Source: Paratinospora sagittata (lineage: Eukaryota > Streptophyta > Magnoliopsida > Ranunculales > Menispermaceae). Taken from it: a stretch of 64,000 bases of DNA. The DNA lies in the NCBI GenBank assembly GCA_035771175.1, contig CM069593.1:32748741-32812740 (forward strand). The letters run 5' to 3'. The position numbers and the translations under genes are program-made. The notes beneath the pieces are model-generated. The model saw nothing but the letters and a program-made list of their open reading frames with translations. It did not search any database and had not been told where the DNA came from. Below are positions 53,277-64,000 of the stretch, one piece after another (position 1 is the first letter of the stretch; each line of letters begins with the position of its first letter).

Positions 53277-56200
53277 TGTTGGCCCAGTATAATCGTCCAA
53301 AAGGGGGGATGAATTAGACTTTGCAAATTTTTGCCTTACCTTTTAATATTTTAATTAACACAAGTAATATGCGTAGACAGTAACAATCCAAATAACAAGT
53401 GCAGGAAAATAAATGAACACAAATGATTTAAAGTGGTTCAGTTCCTCTTGAACCTAGTCCACTACCCAATCACACCGATCAGGATTTTCCAATCCACTAT
53501 TGGCTAATCACTTACGGGTAGATTAGAAGCCGTTTACACTAACCAACATCAGGGTCTGATTAGAAAGTTGTCACGACCCATTATCTGTGACATCATGATC
53601 GACGCGGAACCCCGGGTATATCCTCTCTTGATATACACGGCGTCTTGTAAGCCTCGTCTAACACACACATAATCCCAATAAACAACATCAAATACATGGA
53701 CATAAACAAGATCATCAATATAAAAATACATTCCCAAAATTGACAACCATAAAAATATTTTTTCCCTAAGTCCATAATGTCCAAAATATACAAAATCATA
53801 TTTAACCATAAATACAACCTATCTAAGTGTTAAGTATAAGCATTAGGTGTTATACAGTACAAATTATAAAAATGTGAAAAAGTACTAAAACACCTACATC
53901 AACAAAATACAGGAAAATGCTCCGCAACTAAGCTTTCCTCTTCCCCTTCCCCTTCCCCTTCTTATCCGAACCTGAAATGATAAGAATAAGGGGTGAGCTA
54001 CAACAAGCTCAGTGAATGTTCTCTACAAGTGGCAACATATATATATATTTGCATTTAAATAAAACATTGCAAGATCATTAAAACAATTTAACTAGCATGT
54101 GATATACAAGATTACATACATGCCAAATATAATGCATCATGTCATAATCAAGACAATGCATATCATTTTCTACACATGCACATGCAATCCTAAACACCTC
54201 CTGAGTAAGTGTCAATCCAAAAGCATGAGTGCGCGACACACATAGCCCAATTGACCTCTTACCCGTATCTAATAGGAATTCTATGGATCGGGCATGTCAT
54301 CGGGATACAATCCCTAAGGAAATACCGTCTGCACCTACCATTGGAAACCTCTGCAAGGTCCACAATTGAGGATCCCCGTTCGACCAATGGAATTCCATAA
54401 GAATCCCATGCTTAGGAGATGCAACGCAACTTAATTGCTAACCCAACTGGACTATGCTCAAATATATTTCATGAATCATTAAATCATGCATACTACATTA
54501 AATAAGCATTTAAATCACTTTATACTAATGCCACATATAAAAACTGAAAAGTAAGAAAACACTCACAACTTGATTGGCTAGACCTAGCCAATCCAATTCC
54601 AACCACAAGAAAGCACTAGAATGCCACAAATCACCCCATTGCACCTCAATCCCCAATTGGCCTATTTGGGTTAGTAAGATCAACCACAATCCCTGCATAT
54701 GACATGGTTTATACAAGACTAAAATCAGTCCAAAAGTGTGCCAAACAACCATGTTTAAACCCAATTCCATAGCCAATTTAGATTCTAGAATGGTCATACT
54801 CATGAGCTAATCCATATTGCTCAATTAAACCATTTAATATCCAATTAACCCAATTCAATGCAATAGGTTGATTCCAAACAAAAATATACAATGCATTCAA
54901 TCTTAAATTGGTTAATTAGACTAATTTCATGTCAATTTCATCAATTGACATCACTTAGGTCAAAATCCTCAAATTTGGGCAAATTTCCAAATTCATGGCA
55001 AATTCCCAAATCACATGGCCAAGGCCAAAATTACACTACACCTAGGTTTTTCACCATTCCAAATCAGTAAATTGGACTACCCAACATCCACATTTACCCA
55101 TCTATTCAACATATATCACATGCAAGATGAATGGAAAACCCCAAGTCCATAACCTAAGTTTAGGTCAAATACACATAACCGTACCAATTTCTTGCTAGAA
55201 ATTGGAGGTTTTACCATCAATAGGTTTCCAATAGCCTCAAATCACACATATATGACATGCAAGACTTAACTCCTAAATGTGCTCTTCCACCACCCTCCTT
55301 AAATTTTGGGATTCAAGTGTGGAAACACAACTTAGGTGTTGTTCTAGGTCAAGGAAGGTCTCTAATATCATAAACAAGCTTAAAATAGCCTAAACATGCA
55401 AACCCTAGGTCAAGAACCCTACAAATTCGGGATTCATAGGAAACCCTAGGTCAAAAGAAAGCTTGCATACATAAAAGAAAGAGATTAATGGAAGAAAATG
55501 AGAAAGAATGATTACCTTAGGAGGAAATTTGGGCAAGAAACACCCGAAACCCTAGCTTCCTCTCTATTTTCTCCTCTCCATTTCTTTTACTCTTCTTCAA
55601 GCTCTTGCCCCTCTTTTCTAAGTGAAAAATGAGCAAGTGAGCCAAAATCTAAGTATTGGTTGCTTTTATAGAAGTTTTGGGCCCACATAAAAAAAACACA
55701 CTTAAATAAAAGAAACAATTTCCTAATACAATCACTTTTATTTAGATAATCAATTTCTTGTAAACGACTTACCAATTTAACATCGTAACCACCCCAAATT
55801 GTTATGATTCAGTTACCAACCTTCTGGTAAAATTTCAGCTCAATCCAATGGTGGGATTGTATTTAACTGTTTGATCAAAACTGCGCAAGAAAATTAGCAA
55901 ATCCAAGAAACAGTGTTTAGAGTTTTATATCTCATAGTAGAAAACTTCTATCAAGATCTTCATTGTTCATAATAAAGATCTATCAGAGAAGAATAAGCTG
56001 ACAAAGTTTCAGCTTAATCGGATCATGGATCTAGGAGATTAAGCCATTGATGTAATCAGTGACAGAAATTTCTTCTTCCATGGAGCGAGCTCCACTGATC
56101 CAAAACACCGTTTTTGACATGTTTCGACGTCGAACGAGTCTCGGATCATTCCAAAACTTTATGCACACATTAAACAACTTAAGAGCATGCAAAGACACTC

Positions 56201-58350
56201 GAACCAACACGTGTCGATCATCAAATACATATACGCATAAGTATACGGGTACTCTACGGGTAAAAAATGACGTCATCCTAAGGTACGAGCGTTACAGAAA
56301 GCCACTGCAAAGCTAACCTACACAAGGGCTCGGTTAGTAAGCCATAACCTAGCCTATACTAGGGCTTGGCTAGTAAGCCACAACTTGCAACCAACTTACA
56401 GGCATGGTTACGTGTTGTACAAATAAGGTATAGTCCCGTTTAAGTTAACCAAGTCAACGATACATCAAGATTACAAAGATATAGAGAAGTGAATAACAAC
56501 ACTCTCAACAATTTAAGCTTACAATCTTGAATGAGTCAACAATCACTATTTCAACCATTATAATTCTAAGTAAAGTGCAATATTGGAATAGTTTCTCAAA
56601 AATACATGCAACCGATTCAAAGCAAATATATGCAAGTTCAAGAATCGTACGCATACATGTATTTCTAAGTATTGATTCTAAGTATGATTAATGAAGCACA
56701 AGAATAAATATGCAAGTTATTGATTAAAACTTATTGATTCAAAATAATCAATGTTCAAGCATGTGAATCAATATACACAAGTTATGATCAAAACAATCAA
56801 TTCAAACAATATATGTATTAAGCACAAGAATCGATGTTAATCAAACCACATGAAACCACTATCAAGATAAGATCAGATGAAAGTAAATATGGTTTTTCAC
56901 AATAGAGAAAACAGTTTTGATAATGTATTAAAAAAACAACCAATAAAAACCATTTCTACTCAATACATAAATACTAGAAAGAAAAGTTACCAAACTTAGG
57001 TATAGTGGAGTTCGCTGATTCTCCAACGTGTATGTGGTTGAGAGATTTCTCTTCCAAGGATGATCAACATCAACAAGTATGAGATGAAAAACACTTAAGA
57101 ACACCTTGATCAAACACTCTAGAACTTCTTTATAATTTCTCAAAGATTTTGGAATGGTTAGGATAACTCTTCAAAAGATTGAATTAAAGAACACAAAATG
57201 TGGTGAACTTTTGCTTTGAATGAAGGATTAAATGGCTCAAGAACTTGCTTAGGACAAATATAAATGATGGAGAGAAAATCACACAAGTTCTCTTAAGTTT
57301 GCAAAAGTTGTTCTTCAAATGAGCAAGTGTGGTATTTATAGACAAACGCCACACCGAGGCACAAGAACGTGTTCCTTAACACAGGAGCGCGTTTTTGGTT
57401 TGAAATCTGAAAATTTCTAGATTTTCCTCCAATTAAGGAGCACGTTCCTTAATATGTCTGTTAGGCATAGGAACGGGTTCCTTCAACAAGAACCACTGAC
57501 TCTTAAAAATGTTTTCATTTTGCCCTTTGCAACAGGAGCATGTTCATCCTTTAAGGAACGCGTTCGTTTTCCTTGATCAGAAAAAATTTGAGTCTCAAAA
57601 AATGCCACAGGAGTGTGTTCCTCTTACAAGGAGCGAGTTCCTTAACCCTGATAAAAAAATCACCGAGTCTCGGGGAAAAAGCTCAACAACGTGTTACTCA
57701 CTATAGGAGCGCGTTCCTTCACTGACAAGTGAATGAGACTTGATTTTTGATCATTTTAGGTTTAGGACATTGTCAAAACATAGACTAACATTTTAAAGAT
57801 ATTTTAAAACATTTTTTACACGATTAAAGTATAATTAACACAGTTAAAACATGAGCAATTCAATCGATTAAACCAATGATAAAAGCAATGAGTACAATAC
57901 AAGTGAACTATAAAACTATACAAAGTTGACAAGATGAATGTATGTTGAACACTGATCAATATATGTATGATAAACAATTATGACTAAGTTATAGCATAAT
58001 TATCAAACTAATATATGTGTATGCATGATTAATCATATAATAATGTATATGCATGAGAATAATAAACTATATGAATGATTTTAGAAAATATGCAAATCAT
58101 GTGTGGTTGGAACAAGTAATTGTTGCTCTACAACACTAAGATTCTAATAAAGAGAAATACAACCATGAAGCTCTTGAATCTTCGTAAGGTGTTATTCCTT
58201 CCACATACTTTGACAATGCAGTTGAATCCAATTGATATATCTAGTTAGCACTGAAACAACTATGTCAAAGTCATTAGTATCGTGATTATATTGTTTGTAA
58301 GCATCAAAACACTTAGAAGAGTAGTAAGTGGAAAACCACTTAGATCAACA
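53277..58350 (-). mobile_element. A-type Copia solo LTR inserted in Copia E, itself interrupted
   Basis: Plus-strand ends are TGTTGGCCCAG (53277) and TTAGATCAACA (58350). Without the nested Gypsy LTR (53568-56296 plus 5-bp TSD) it is about 2,340 bp. It lies antisense to Copia E, whose gag stops at 53276 and whose protease region resumes at about 58351. CTTCG before it and CTTTG after it may be a decayed target duplication (4 of 5 bases). TATA box TATAAATA (minus) at 57333-57340. Palindromes GGARCRYGTTCC at 57359-57480 and 57534-57715 lie directly upstream. This is the only full A-type LTR in the window. Confidence 0.85.
53568..56296 (-). mobile_element. Gypsy solo LTR (family 3) with TSD GAAAG
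   Basis: 2,729 bp. On the minus strand TGTAACGCTC (56296) to GGGTCGTGACAA (53568). TSD GAAAG is at 53563-53567 and 56297-56301, and the Copia LTR sequence is continuous across it (compare 51390-51420). Same family as the LTR of Gypsy B. TATA box CTATAAAAG (about 55663-55671), donor-like CTAAG/GTAATC (GT at 55515-55514), conserved GGGTGAGCTACAACAAGCTC (53991-54010) and acceptor-like CATTTCAG/GTTCGG (AG at 53973-53972). One CATGGAGCGAGCTCCA palindrome lies at about 56079-56094. Confidence 0.94.
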
Positions 58351-59943
58351 CTTTGCATGGGTAGAAAAAGATATTTTGAATGAGGCTAACCTTGTGGGAC
58401 CCAAGGACACTTGGGTACCAAAATCAAAAGTGTTGTATGTGGTGTAGGATACTTCAAAGAATGATGTATGGTACTTGGATAGCGGATGCTCTAGGCACAT
58501 GACTGGTAACAAATCAAATTCTTGAGCATGGTCTTCAAAGATGGAGGTGTCATAACATTCGACGACAACAGCAAAGGAAAAATCATCGGTGTCGGCATTA
58601 TTGGTAACAACTCTTTATCTATAATTGATGTTCTTTATGTCAACGACATAAAACATAATCTCTTAAGCATAAGTCCATTATGTGACAGGGGATTTCTTAT
58701 TTCGTTTGAAGCAAATTGTTGCCTTATTAAGCATGATACTGAAAATGTTGCATTCATTGAATATAGATCAAAAAATGTCTATACTACAAATTTACATGAA
58801 TTGTGTGATCAAAATGTTTCATGTTTAAGTGTTATTGAACAAAATGATGCTTAGCTTTGGCATAAGAGACTAGCTCATGTAGGGATCAAAAATATTTCAA
58901 AGTTGGCTAAACTTAACCTAGCTAGAGGCCTCCCTAAAGGAATATACTTGAAAGATAGAATATGTGAGCCATGATAATTGAGCAAACATACAAAATATTC
59001 TTTCAAAAATAAAACCCAAAGCTCAATCACAAGGGCTCTTGAACTTGTCTATATGGACTTGTTTGGACCAACTCGAACACAAAACTTAGGTGGAAAATCT
59101 TATTGTCTTGTGATTGTTGATGATTTTACTCGTTATACATTGGTTTACGTTCTTGCACATAAGAGTGATGTATTTGATATATTTGTAAAATTTTGCTCGT
59201 GTTGAAAATGAAAAGGGATACAAGATCACTGTCATTAGAAGTGATTGGGGTGAGGAGTTTGTAAACAAAAGTCTAGAAGACTTTTGCAACAAGCAAGGAT
59301 ACACCCATCACCTTTCAGCCCCTAGAACTCTTCAACAGAATGAAGTTGTTGAAAGGAATAACATATCCCTTCAAGAATTGTGAAGAACAATGTTATGTGA
59401 ATATGATGCAGCAAAATACTTTTGGGTTGAAGCTATAAACACTGCTTGTTATGTCATGAATAGAGTGATGGTTATGAGAAAACTAAACAAAACTCCGTAG
59501 GAACTTTGGAAGGGTAGAACTCCTAAAATTGGTCACTTAAAAGTCTTTAGTTGCAAATGTTATCTCTTAAACGATAATGACAACCTTGATAAATTTGACC
59601 CTAAGTCTGACATTGGTATATTTTTAGGGTATGCATCTCACAGTTGAGCTTATAGGGTATTCAATAAATCTATAAAACTGTAGAAGAATCAATACATGTT
59701 AGATTTGATGAATCTTACCCTAGAATGGATTTAGAAAAGAAAATAGAACGGGTTTGAATAGATGATGATGATGATGATTTCATAACAAACAAACCTGTTG
59801 ATCATGAGTCTAGTGAGCCCCAAGTTGAACCAGTTGTTGAACCACCCAAGAACACTAGGTTGTTTTTAGGTCACCCTCAAGATTAGATCATAGGTGATCC
59901 AAACCTTGGTGTAGCAACTAGAGTTTCACTTAGAGATCAAGGG
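58351..59943 (+). pseudogene. pol: Copia E protease and integrase
   Basis: Protease: WYLDSGCSRHMTGNKSN (about 58468-58518), then a frameshift and 58522-58854 (DGGVITFDDNSKGKIIGVGI, VLYVNDIKHNLLSISPLCD). Integrase: stop at a Trp codon (58854), KRLAHVGIKNISKLAKLNL-like, a CEPxQLSK site with one Cys codon turned to a stop, YMDLFGPTRTQNLGG, RSDWGEEFVN (Arg and Gly of SDRGGE changed) and EVVERNN. Several more frameshifts follow. After a short (GAT)n acidic linker (59761-59780) it runs to 59943, where a Gypsy LTR interrupts it at the same kind of sequence as 7775 in Copia A. It is clearly older than the elements inside it. Confidence 0.83.
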
Positions 59944-60945
59944 TGTCACACACCCTGCCACATTGACCCAGTGCGGGATGCAACAGTCGAGTGCTTACTC
60001 TACTCGATCAGAGTCACACATACAGAAGCATAGTGGCCTACATTAACAATAATACAATACAAATTATTAAGGAAAATACAATTATATTTCACATATAAAT
60101 TTTGTTAATTATTACATTCCTTATAGTAAAAAGTCAACAAAAAGGTAACAAGGGCGAATCCCTACAAAAGTATCAAAATAACAAAGAGGAGTAGTCAAAG
60201 AGAGGCGTCTAGAAGCCTGGAACCATCGCCACTATAGTTAGACCGTTCTTACGGGACCTGGGGAGAGTACGTCCATAAAAGTCCCTACATAGACCGGGTT
60301 TGGCCATAACCCCCAGAATAAATCCATCCTGACCCATCTTAATTCCCTGGAAAGATTAGCAATGGGGTGAGCTCAACAGCTTAGTGAGATCAAACAGGGT
60401 AAACAAGTCTTGCATGCATAATAATAAATACAAAACAATAGTTATCAGACAGTTATGCCACAACAATACAATCAAGCAATAATATGAATGAAACGTGGTC
60501 ACACGACATCACAGGCCAGGTACTATTCACTTGCAACCTGTGATCCGAGGCACTGATACAATGTCCAGCAACTGAGAGGTCTCATGAGTTTCAGTGCTAA
60601 CCAGTGACAGTGTCACCCTGTCGGGTCCAGCGTAACAGCATGGCACCCAATAATATATCATAATGATGATCCCCATGGTCCAGCATAACGGCATAACACC
60701 CATGGTTATGAATTTTACATTTGTAATAGATAGCCTCACGCATGAAGTATAACATGGTAACAGATATGATGCATGATGATATGTAATTCATTATTAAACA
60801 AGTAAGAAATGCAAACCTAGCCTTCATTCCCCACCTTAACACACTTTCAATGGCGTAGCGCTTTCTTTTAACTTCTTGAAGTGTTCAGGTTCGCAGGAGA
60901 GTGCAAAAAGGTCGAAGGAGACAGAGGAGAGCAAGGGGTGGCGAG
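59944..60945 (-). mobile_element. Gypsy LTR (family 1), interrupted at its U3/R part
   Basis: Starts TGTCACACACCC (plus) after AAGGG in Copia E and matches 646-1515. At 60946 the LTR of a Tat/Athila-like element begins, so the remaining 200 or so bases, including the TATA hairpin, lie beyond that insertion, outside the window. Conserved GGGTGAGCTCAACAGCTTAG (60366-60385), acceptor-like TTTCCAG/GG (AG at 60348-60347) and donor-like AAG/GTGGGG (GT at 60834-60833). Confidence 0.82.
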
Positions 60946-62414
60946 TGTTGATTGCAAACCGCAAGTCTACGGTGCCAAGTTATAATATAATCTGATGAAA
61001 TTGGGTATCATCCCCAGGGATAATTAGAACACTAACTATCATGTTTTAGCCTTAATTTTATCTAGACAATCAAATTCGAATGTTTGAGTGATTAAAATAG
61101 CAATGAAAACAACTAATTATTAACTACCAAAGCAATGTAAATCGGATAGGAAAACAATGGTAGAACGGTCTAGAGGTTCGATGTCACCTCACTCTTAACT
61201 ATGTCTATATAAATATATTATTATTGAATTAGTTCCTTAGCCTATATCCTAACTTTTCTAATCCCCTCTTTTAGAGCATTGATTAGAGCATATTCTTGTT
61301 ACTTTGGCTTAACTCTTTCGATGAAAACCAAAGATAACAACAACTTCACTAAGTTCTATGAATTCCACCTAACGACTTCAAAGGGTGTCAATTTCCTTGT
61401 GAGTTTCACGATAACCTAGGCTATACTCTCCATATTCAAACCCAAGATACCCTCTTGTGAAGCATCTACCTCGAGTCTATGATCGGTCAATCCTTGATCA
61501 GGGGATCAAAAGCTTTACGCACAAAAAAGTATAAATAAACTAAGAACTTCATTAATAATAATTAAGCAATAAAATCTAAGACATAATCTCAAGTTTGGAT
61601 CAATATACACCTCTAGAAACGAGGTTTAGTTCATAACTAAAGACATGAAAACCGAGAGTATGAAATTTAGCATGAAACAGAACAAAGGAAAGCAAACTAA
61701 ATGTTGTAGAGATTTTCAATAATCTTTGACGTTGATGTTCTTCTCCACTTCACTCTCGCTGTCTCCTCTTTCTTCTCCAATGTTTTCCTCTTGAAAAACC
61801 CTCCAAATTGATATCTTGTGTGCCCAATGTCCTATCTAATTTGAATTAGAAAGTTGCCAAAAACCAATCAAAGATGAATGGTCAAGCAGCGTCGCGGGTA
61901 GCGCTGCAGTGCTACGTTAAGTTTTCTCCTGGCTTCGTGGCACCTAGTCCCTTCGTTTTCACACTTTCCAGCGTCGCGACGCTGCGTTTGATTTCTCATG
62001 GGTGTTGCGAGTAGTGCCGCGATGCCCAGAGACTAGGTTGTGCTCAGTCTGTGGACTTGGCCATTTTTCTGCTCTGCTTGACTTCCTTCTTGTGGACTTA
62101 ACGAAGTTTTTTCCACTTTTTGACTTGGTTTCTTTTTAAAACATCATCTAGGCTTCTCATATGTTGTGTCCATCATTCATGCTCACTTCCACACATCTAA
62201 ATACCTACAAAACAATGCAAAACAAGTAATTAACACACTCAAACATAAATTGATCCAACATATAAATTAACAAACCAAAATAATGCATAAAAACTAATTT
62301 ATTCCTAAACTAACAAATGACTCAAAACTAGCATTAACACACTAAACTAACGCATAAGTCATCCTAAAACAACTATAAAACACTCCTAAAACATGTCTAA
62401 ATATGCAACTATCA
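60946..62414 (-). repeat. 3' LTR of a Tat/Athila-like Gypsy element
   Basis: 1,469 bp. On the minus strand it starts TGATAGTTGCATATTTAG (62414) and ends TTTGCAATCAACA (60946), giving TG...CA ends. Directly internal to it is a purine-rich AAGTCCTAAGTTTGGGAGT, the hallmark 3' end of large non-chromovirus Gypsy elements (family knowledge). The region 61880-62050 is GC-richer with repeated GCGTCGCG/GTGCCGCGATGC-type motifs. Confidence 0.72.
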
Positions 62415-62440
62415 AATACTCCCAAACTTAGGACTTTAAT
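62415..62440 (-). other. Polypurine tract of the Tat/Athila-like element
   Basis: Reads CCTAAGTTTGGGAGTATT on the minus strand, ending at the LTR start. It is preceded by GGGACGATTAAAGT, also conserved in such elements. Confidence 0.65.
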
Positions 62441-64000
62441 CGTCCCGAGCAAAGGGAAAACAAAACTTAATTTCCAAATTATCATAACCCTACTATAGTC
62501 ACAATCTCACACAATTAAAGACTTAACTCAGCATTATAAACACATACATGGCCTCCAAGATTACACCAAAAGGAATATTCACTTCTAGGAAAGAATTTCA
62601 TGAGTATAAAATTGTCTAGATTTTTCAACCTAACTCTCACCAAGTTTCATTTTTTATTCTTTCACACATACGTACACAACTAATCTCATCAAACTAATCA
62701 TGCAATTCATGAACAAGTGCAAGTAAGTGTTAAGTGTAAGATCTCAAAATATATGATTTAACTTGGAACTCCATAGGGAAGTTTTTCACATCACTCTCCA
62801 CTAATGTAGATGACACATCATTCAGAATTAATAGGTCTTTCATAAGTTGTAATGTAAGGCCTAGGTTCAAAAGTAGGAAAAAATAGGAAAATTTTAGCTC
62901 AAAAAGCACCCTAAACACTTTGATCAATTTTTATCATCCACTACATTACTTTTGAAACCAGAAACCCCTCTTTCAGTGCATTTATCCACTTTACAATTCA
63001 CACTTTTATTCACTTCCCATTCTTTTGTTTGCTTCTTATCATCATTCTTTTTTTTTCCATTTCTTTTTTTTCTTTTTCTTTTTTTCCATTTATTTTTATT
63101 TTTATAGAATGCTACACCCCAAACTTATTTCTTTCCAGTACATGAGTGAAACAACCTGTTTCTTCTTTTTCTTTTAATATAATCCATAAGAAAACTTCAC
63201 ATTTCTTTTCTTTTCTTTATTCCCTTCTTTTCACCCATTTTGTCTCTTTTTCAATCTCCATTCTCAACCTTTCAAATAATGACACTCCAACAATATCAAA
63301 GTGTATAAGGTACAAAGGTTGAAAAACAGAGAGTTTCAACAGATAAAGCTCAAAGTTCATCACGCATAGGTAACAAAGAAAACAACAAAATGGGAACTAT
63401 TGATACAATAAAAATTAAGGTTGGTTATTTGGTTCAAACGTTTTCAAACATGGCCTAAATCATCTTCCTCATGGTGTGTTAACTAGGATTTTGCCTCGAG
63501 TAGTAATCAAACTTGTTCTAGAATCCCTAGATCTAAGATATGACTTAGCAAGCAAAGGTCTGTTCCCAACAATCTTAATCCAATGATCAAAAATCATGTA
63601 CAAATGGTTAAGTCTCTCTAACAATTCTCAGCAAAAGTTGGATCAAGCACACAGACATATAGGTAACTCTCTACATTCTCCTATTGTTTCATATATCTAA
63701 AGTGTTTTCTTATCATTGGCCCTCCTTAAGTAAGTCTAAAATTGTAAAAGAATGTGACTACTTAGCCTAAACTAATGCATACGCAATTAACATACCATGA
63801 CAAAAATTTAAAACTCTCCCCCCAAACTTAAAGCAAGCATTGTCCTCAATGCACAATATAAATAAAGAAAGAAAAAGAAAAAAAGAGGCATATAAGAGAA
63901 AGAGGAGTTTAGAAAACCCCCTAAACCCAATTGGGTGAAGATGTGCGCCATTCATCTTTTCGCAATGCTCCAAAGAGATCCCCCAAACTTACTTTAAAAC
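62441..64000 (-). mobile_element. 3' untranslated internal region of the Tat/Athila-like element, continues past the window
   Basis: No credible ORF. A second polypurine-like site reads GCATTGAGGACAATG followed by CTTGCTTTAAGTTTGGGGGG on the minus strand (about 63814-63851), the sequence normally found just after the coding region of these elements. T-rich low-complexity tracts lie at 63040-63110 and 63160-63240. The coding part would begin to the right, outside the window. Long non-coding 3' regions are typical of the Tat/Athila group. Confidence 0.6.

Noticed and set aside
53565..56296. Cellular gene promoter at 55663 (TATA box)
   Set aside because: The TATA lies inside a solo LTR with exact TSD and is the LTR's own promoter.
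62990..63240. T-rich tract as a Pol III terminator or SINE tail
   Set aside because: No A/B box or tRNA-like head nearby; it lies within the 3' non-coding part of a Gypsy element.

Overview
This window is AT-rich plant nuclear DNA made almost entirely of LTR retrotransposons nested inside one another. I found no host gene, tRNA or rRNA. The evidence for a plant (probably a eudicot) is the initiator-methionine tRNA primer-binding sites (TGGTATCAGAGC and variants), SIRE/Maximus-like Copia elements with 2-kb LTRs, Tekay/Del-type chromoviruses with a C-terminal chromodomain, and Tat/Athila-like Gypsy remnants. Lineage names come from motifs and domain order and were not checked by a search.

Layout. 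1-645: 5' end of an unidentified transposon-type ORF (minus), with a TATA box. 646-1774: Gypsy LTR piece (minus) sitting in the 5' LTR of Copia A. 1775-8225: Copia A (plus), broken in RT and interrupted by a Gypsy solo LTR (3345-5849, TSD AGAAG). 8226-10770: Tat-like gag-protease remnant. 10771-11357: unassigned. 11358-18804: decayed chromovirus (minus; LTR 11358-14526). At about 18805 it is fused head to head with a second decayed chromovirus, Gypsy B (plus, 18808-21771). The 3' LTR of Gypsy B (21772-35432) is split by a complete, young chromovirus at 23012-33916 (minus, TSD ACTGG, LTRs differing by under 1% by eye, polyprotein broken by one frameshift). 35433-46293: Copia C (minus), whose left LTR carries a Gypsy solo LTR (36127-38342, TSD CAGTA). 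46294-47731: start of another ORF and AT-rich DNA. 47732-52649: a gag-only Copia-like unit (D) between LTRs of two different families. 52650-59943: Copia E internal region (plus), split by a Copia solo LTR (53277-58350) that itself contains a Gypsy solo LTR (53568-56296, TSD GAAAG). 59944-60945: Gypsy LTR cut by a Tat/Athila-like element (60946 to beyond the window; LTR 60946-62414).

Function. The pieces are gag (particle protein), protease, integrase, reverse transcriptase and RNase H of retrotransposons. Only the 23012-33916 element is near-intact. Most others carry nonsense codons, largely at Trp, Gln or Arg positions, as expected from C-to-T decay of methylated DNA.

Most interesting: (1) a gag-only Copia-like unit whose gag C-terminal module looks tandemly duplicated; (2) paired splice-donor and splice-acceptor-like sites at equivalent places in several unrelated-looking Gypsy LTR families, suggesting an intron inside the LTR leader; (3) arrays of GC-rich palindromes just upstream of the TATA box in both Gypsy and Copia LTRs; (4) the head-to-head chromovirus fusion at about 18805.
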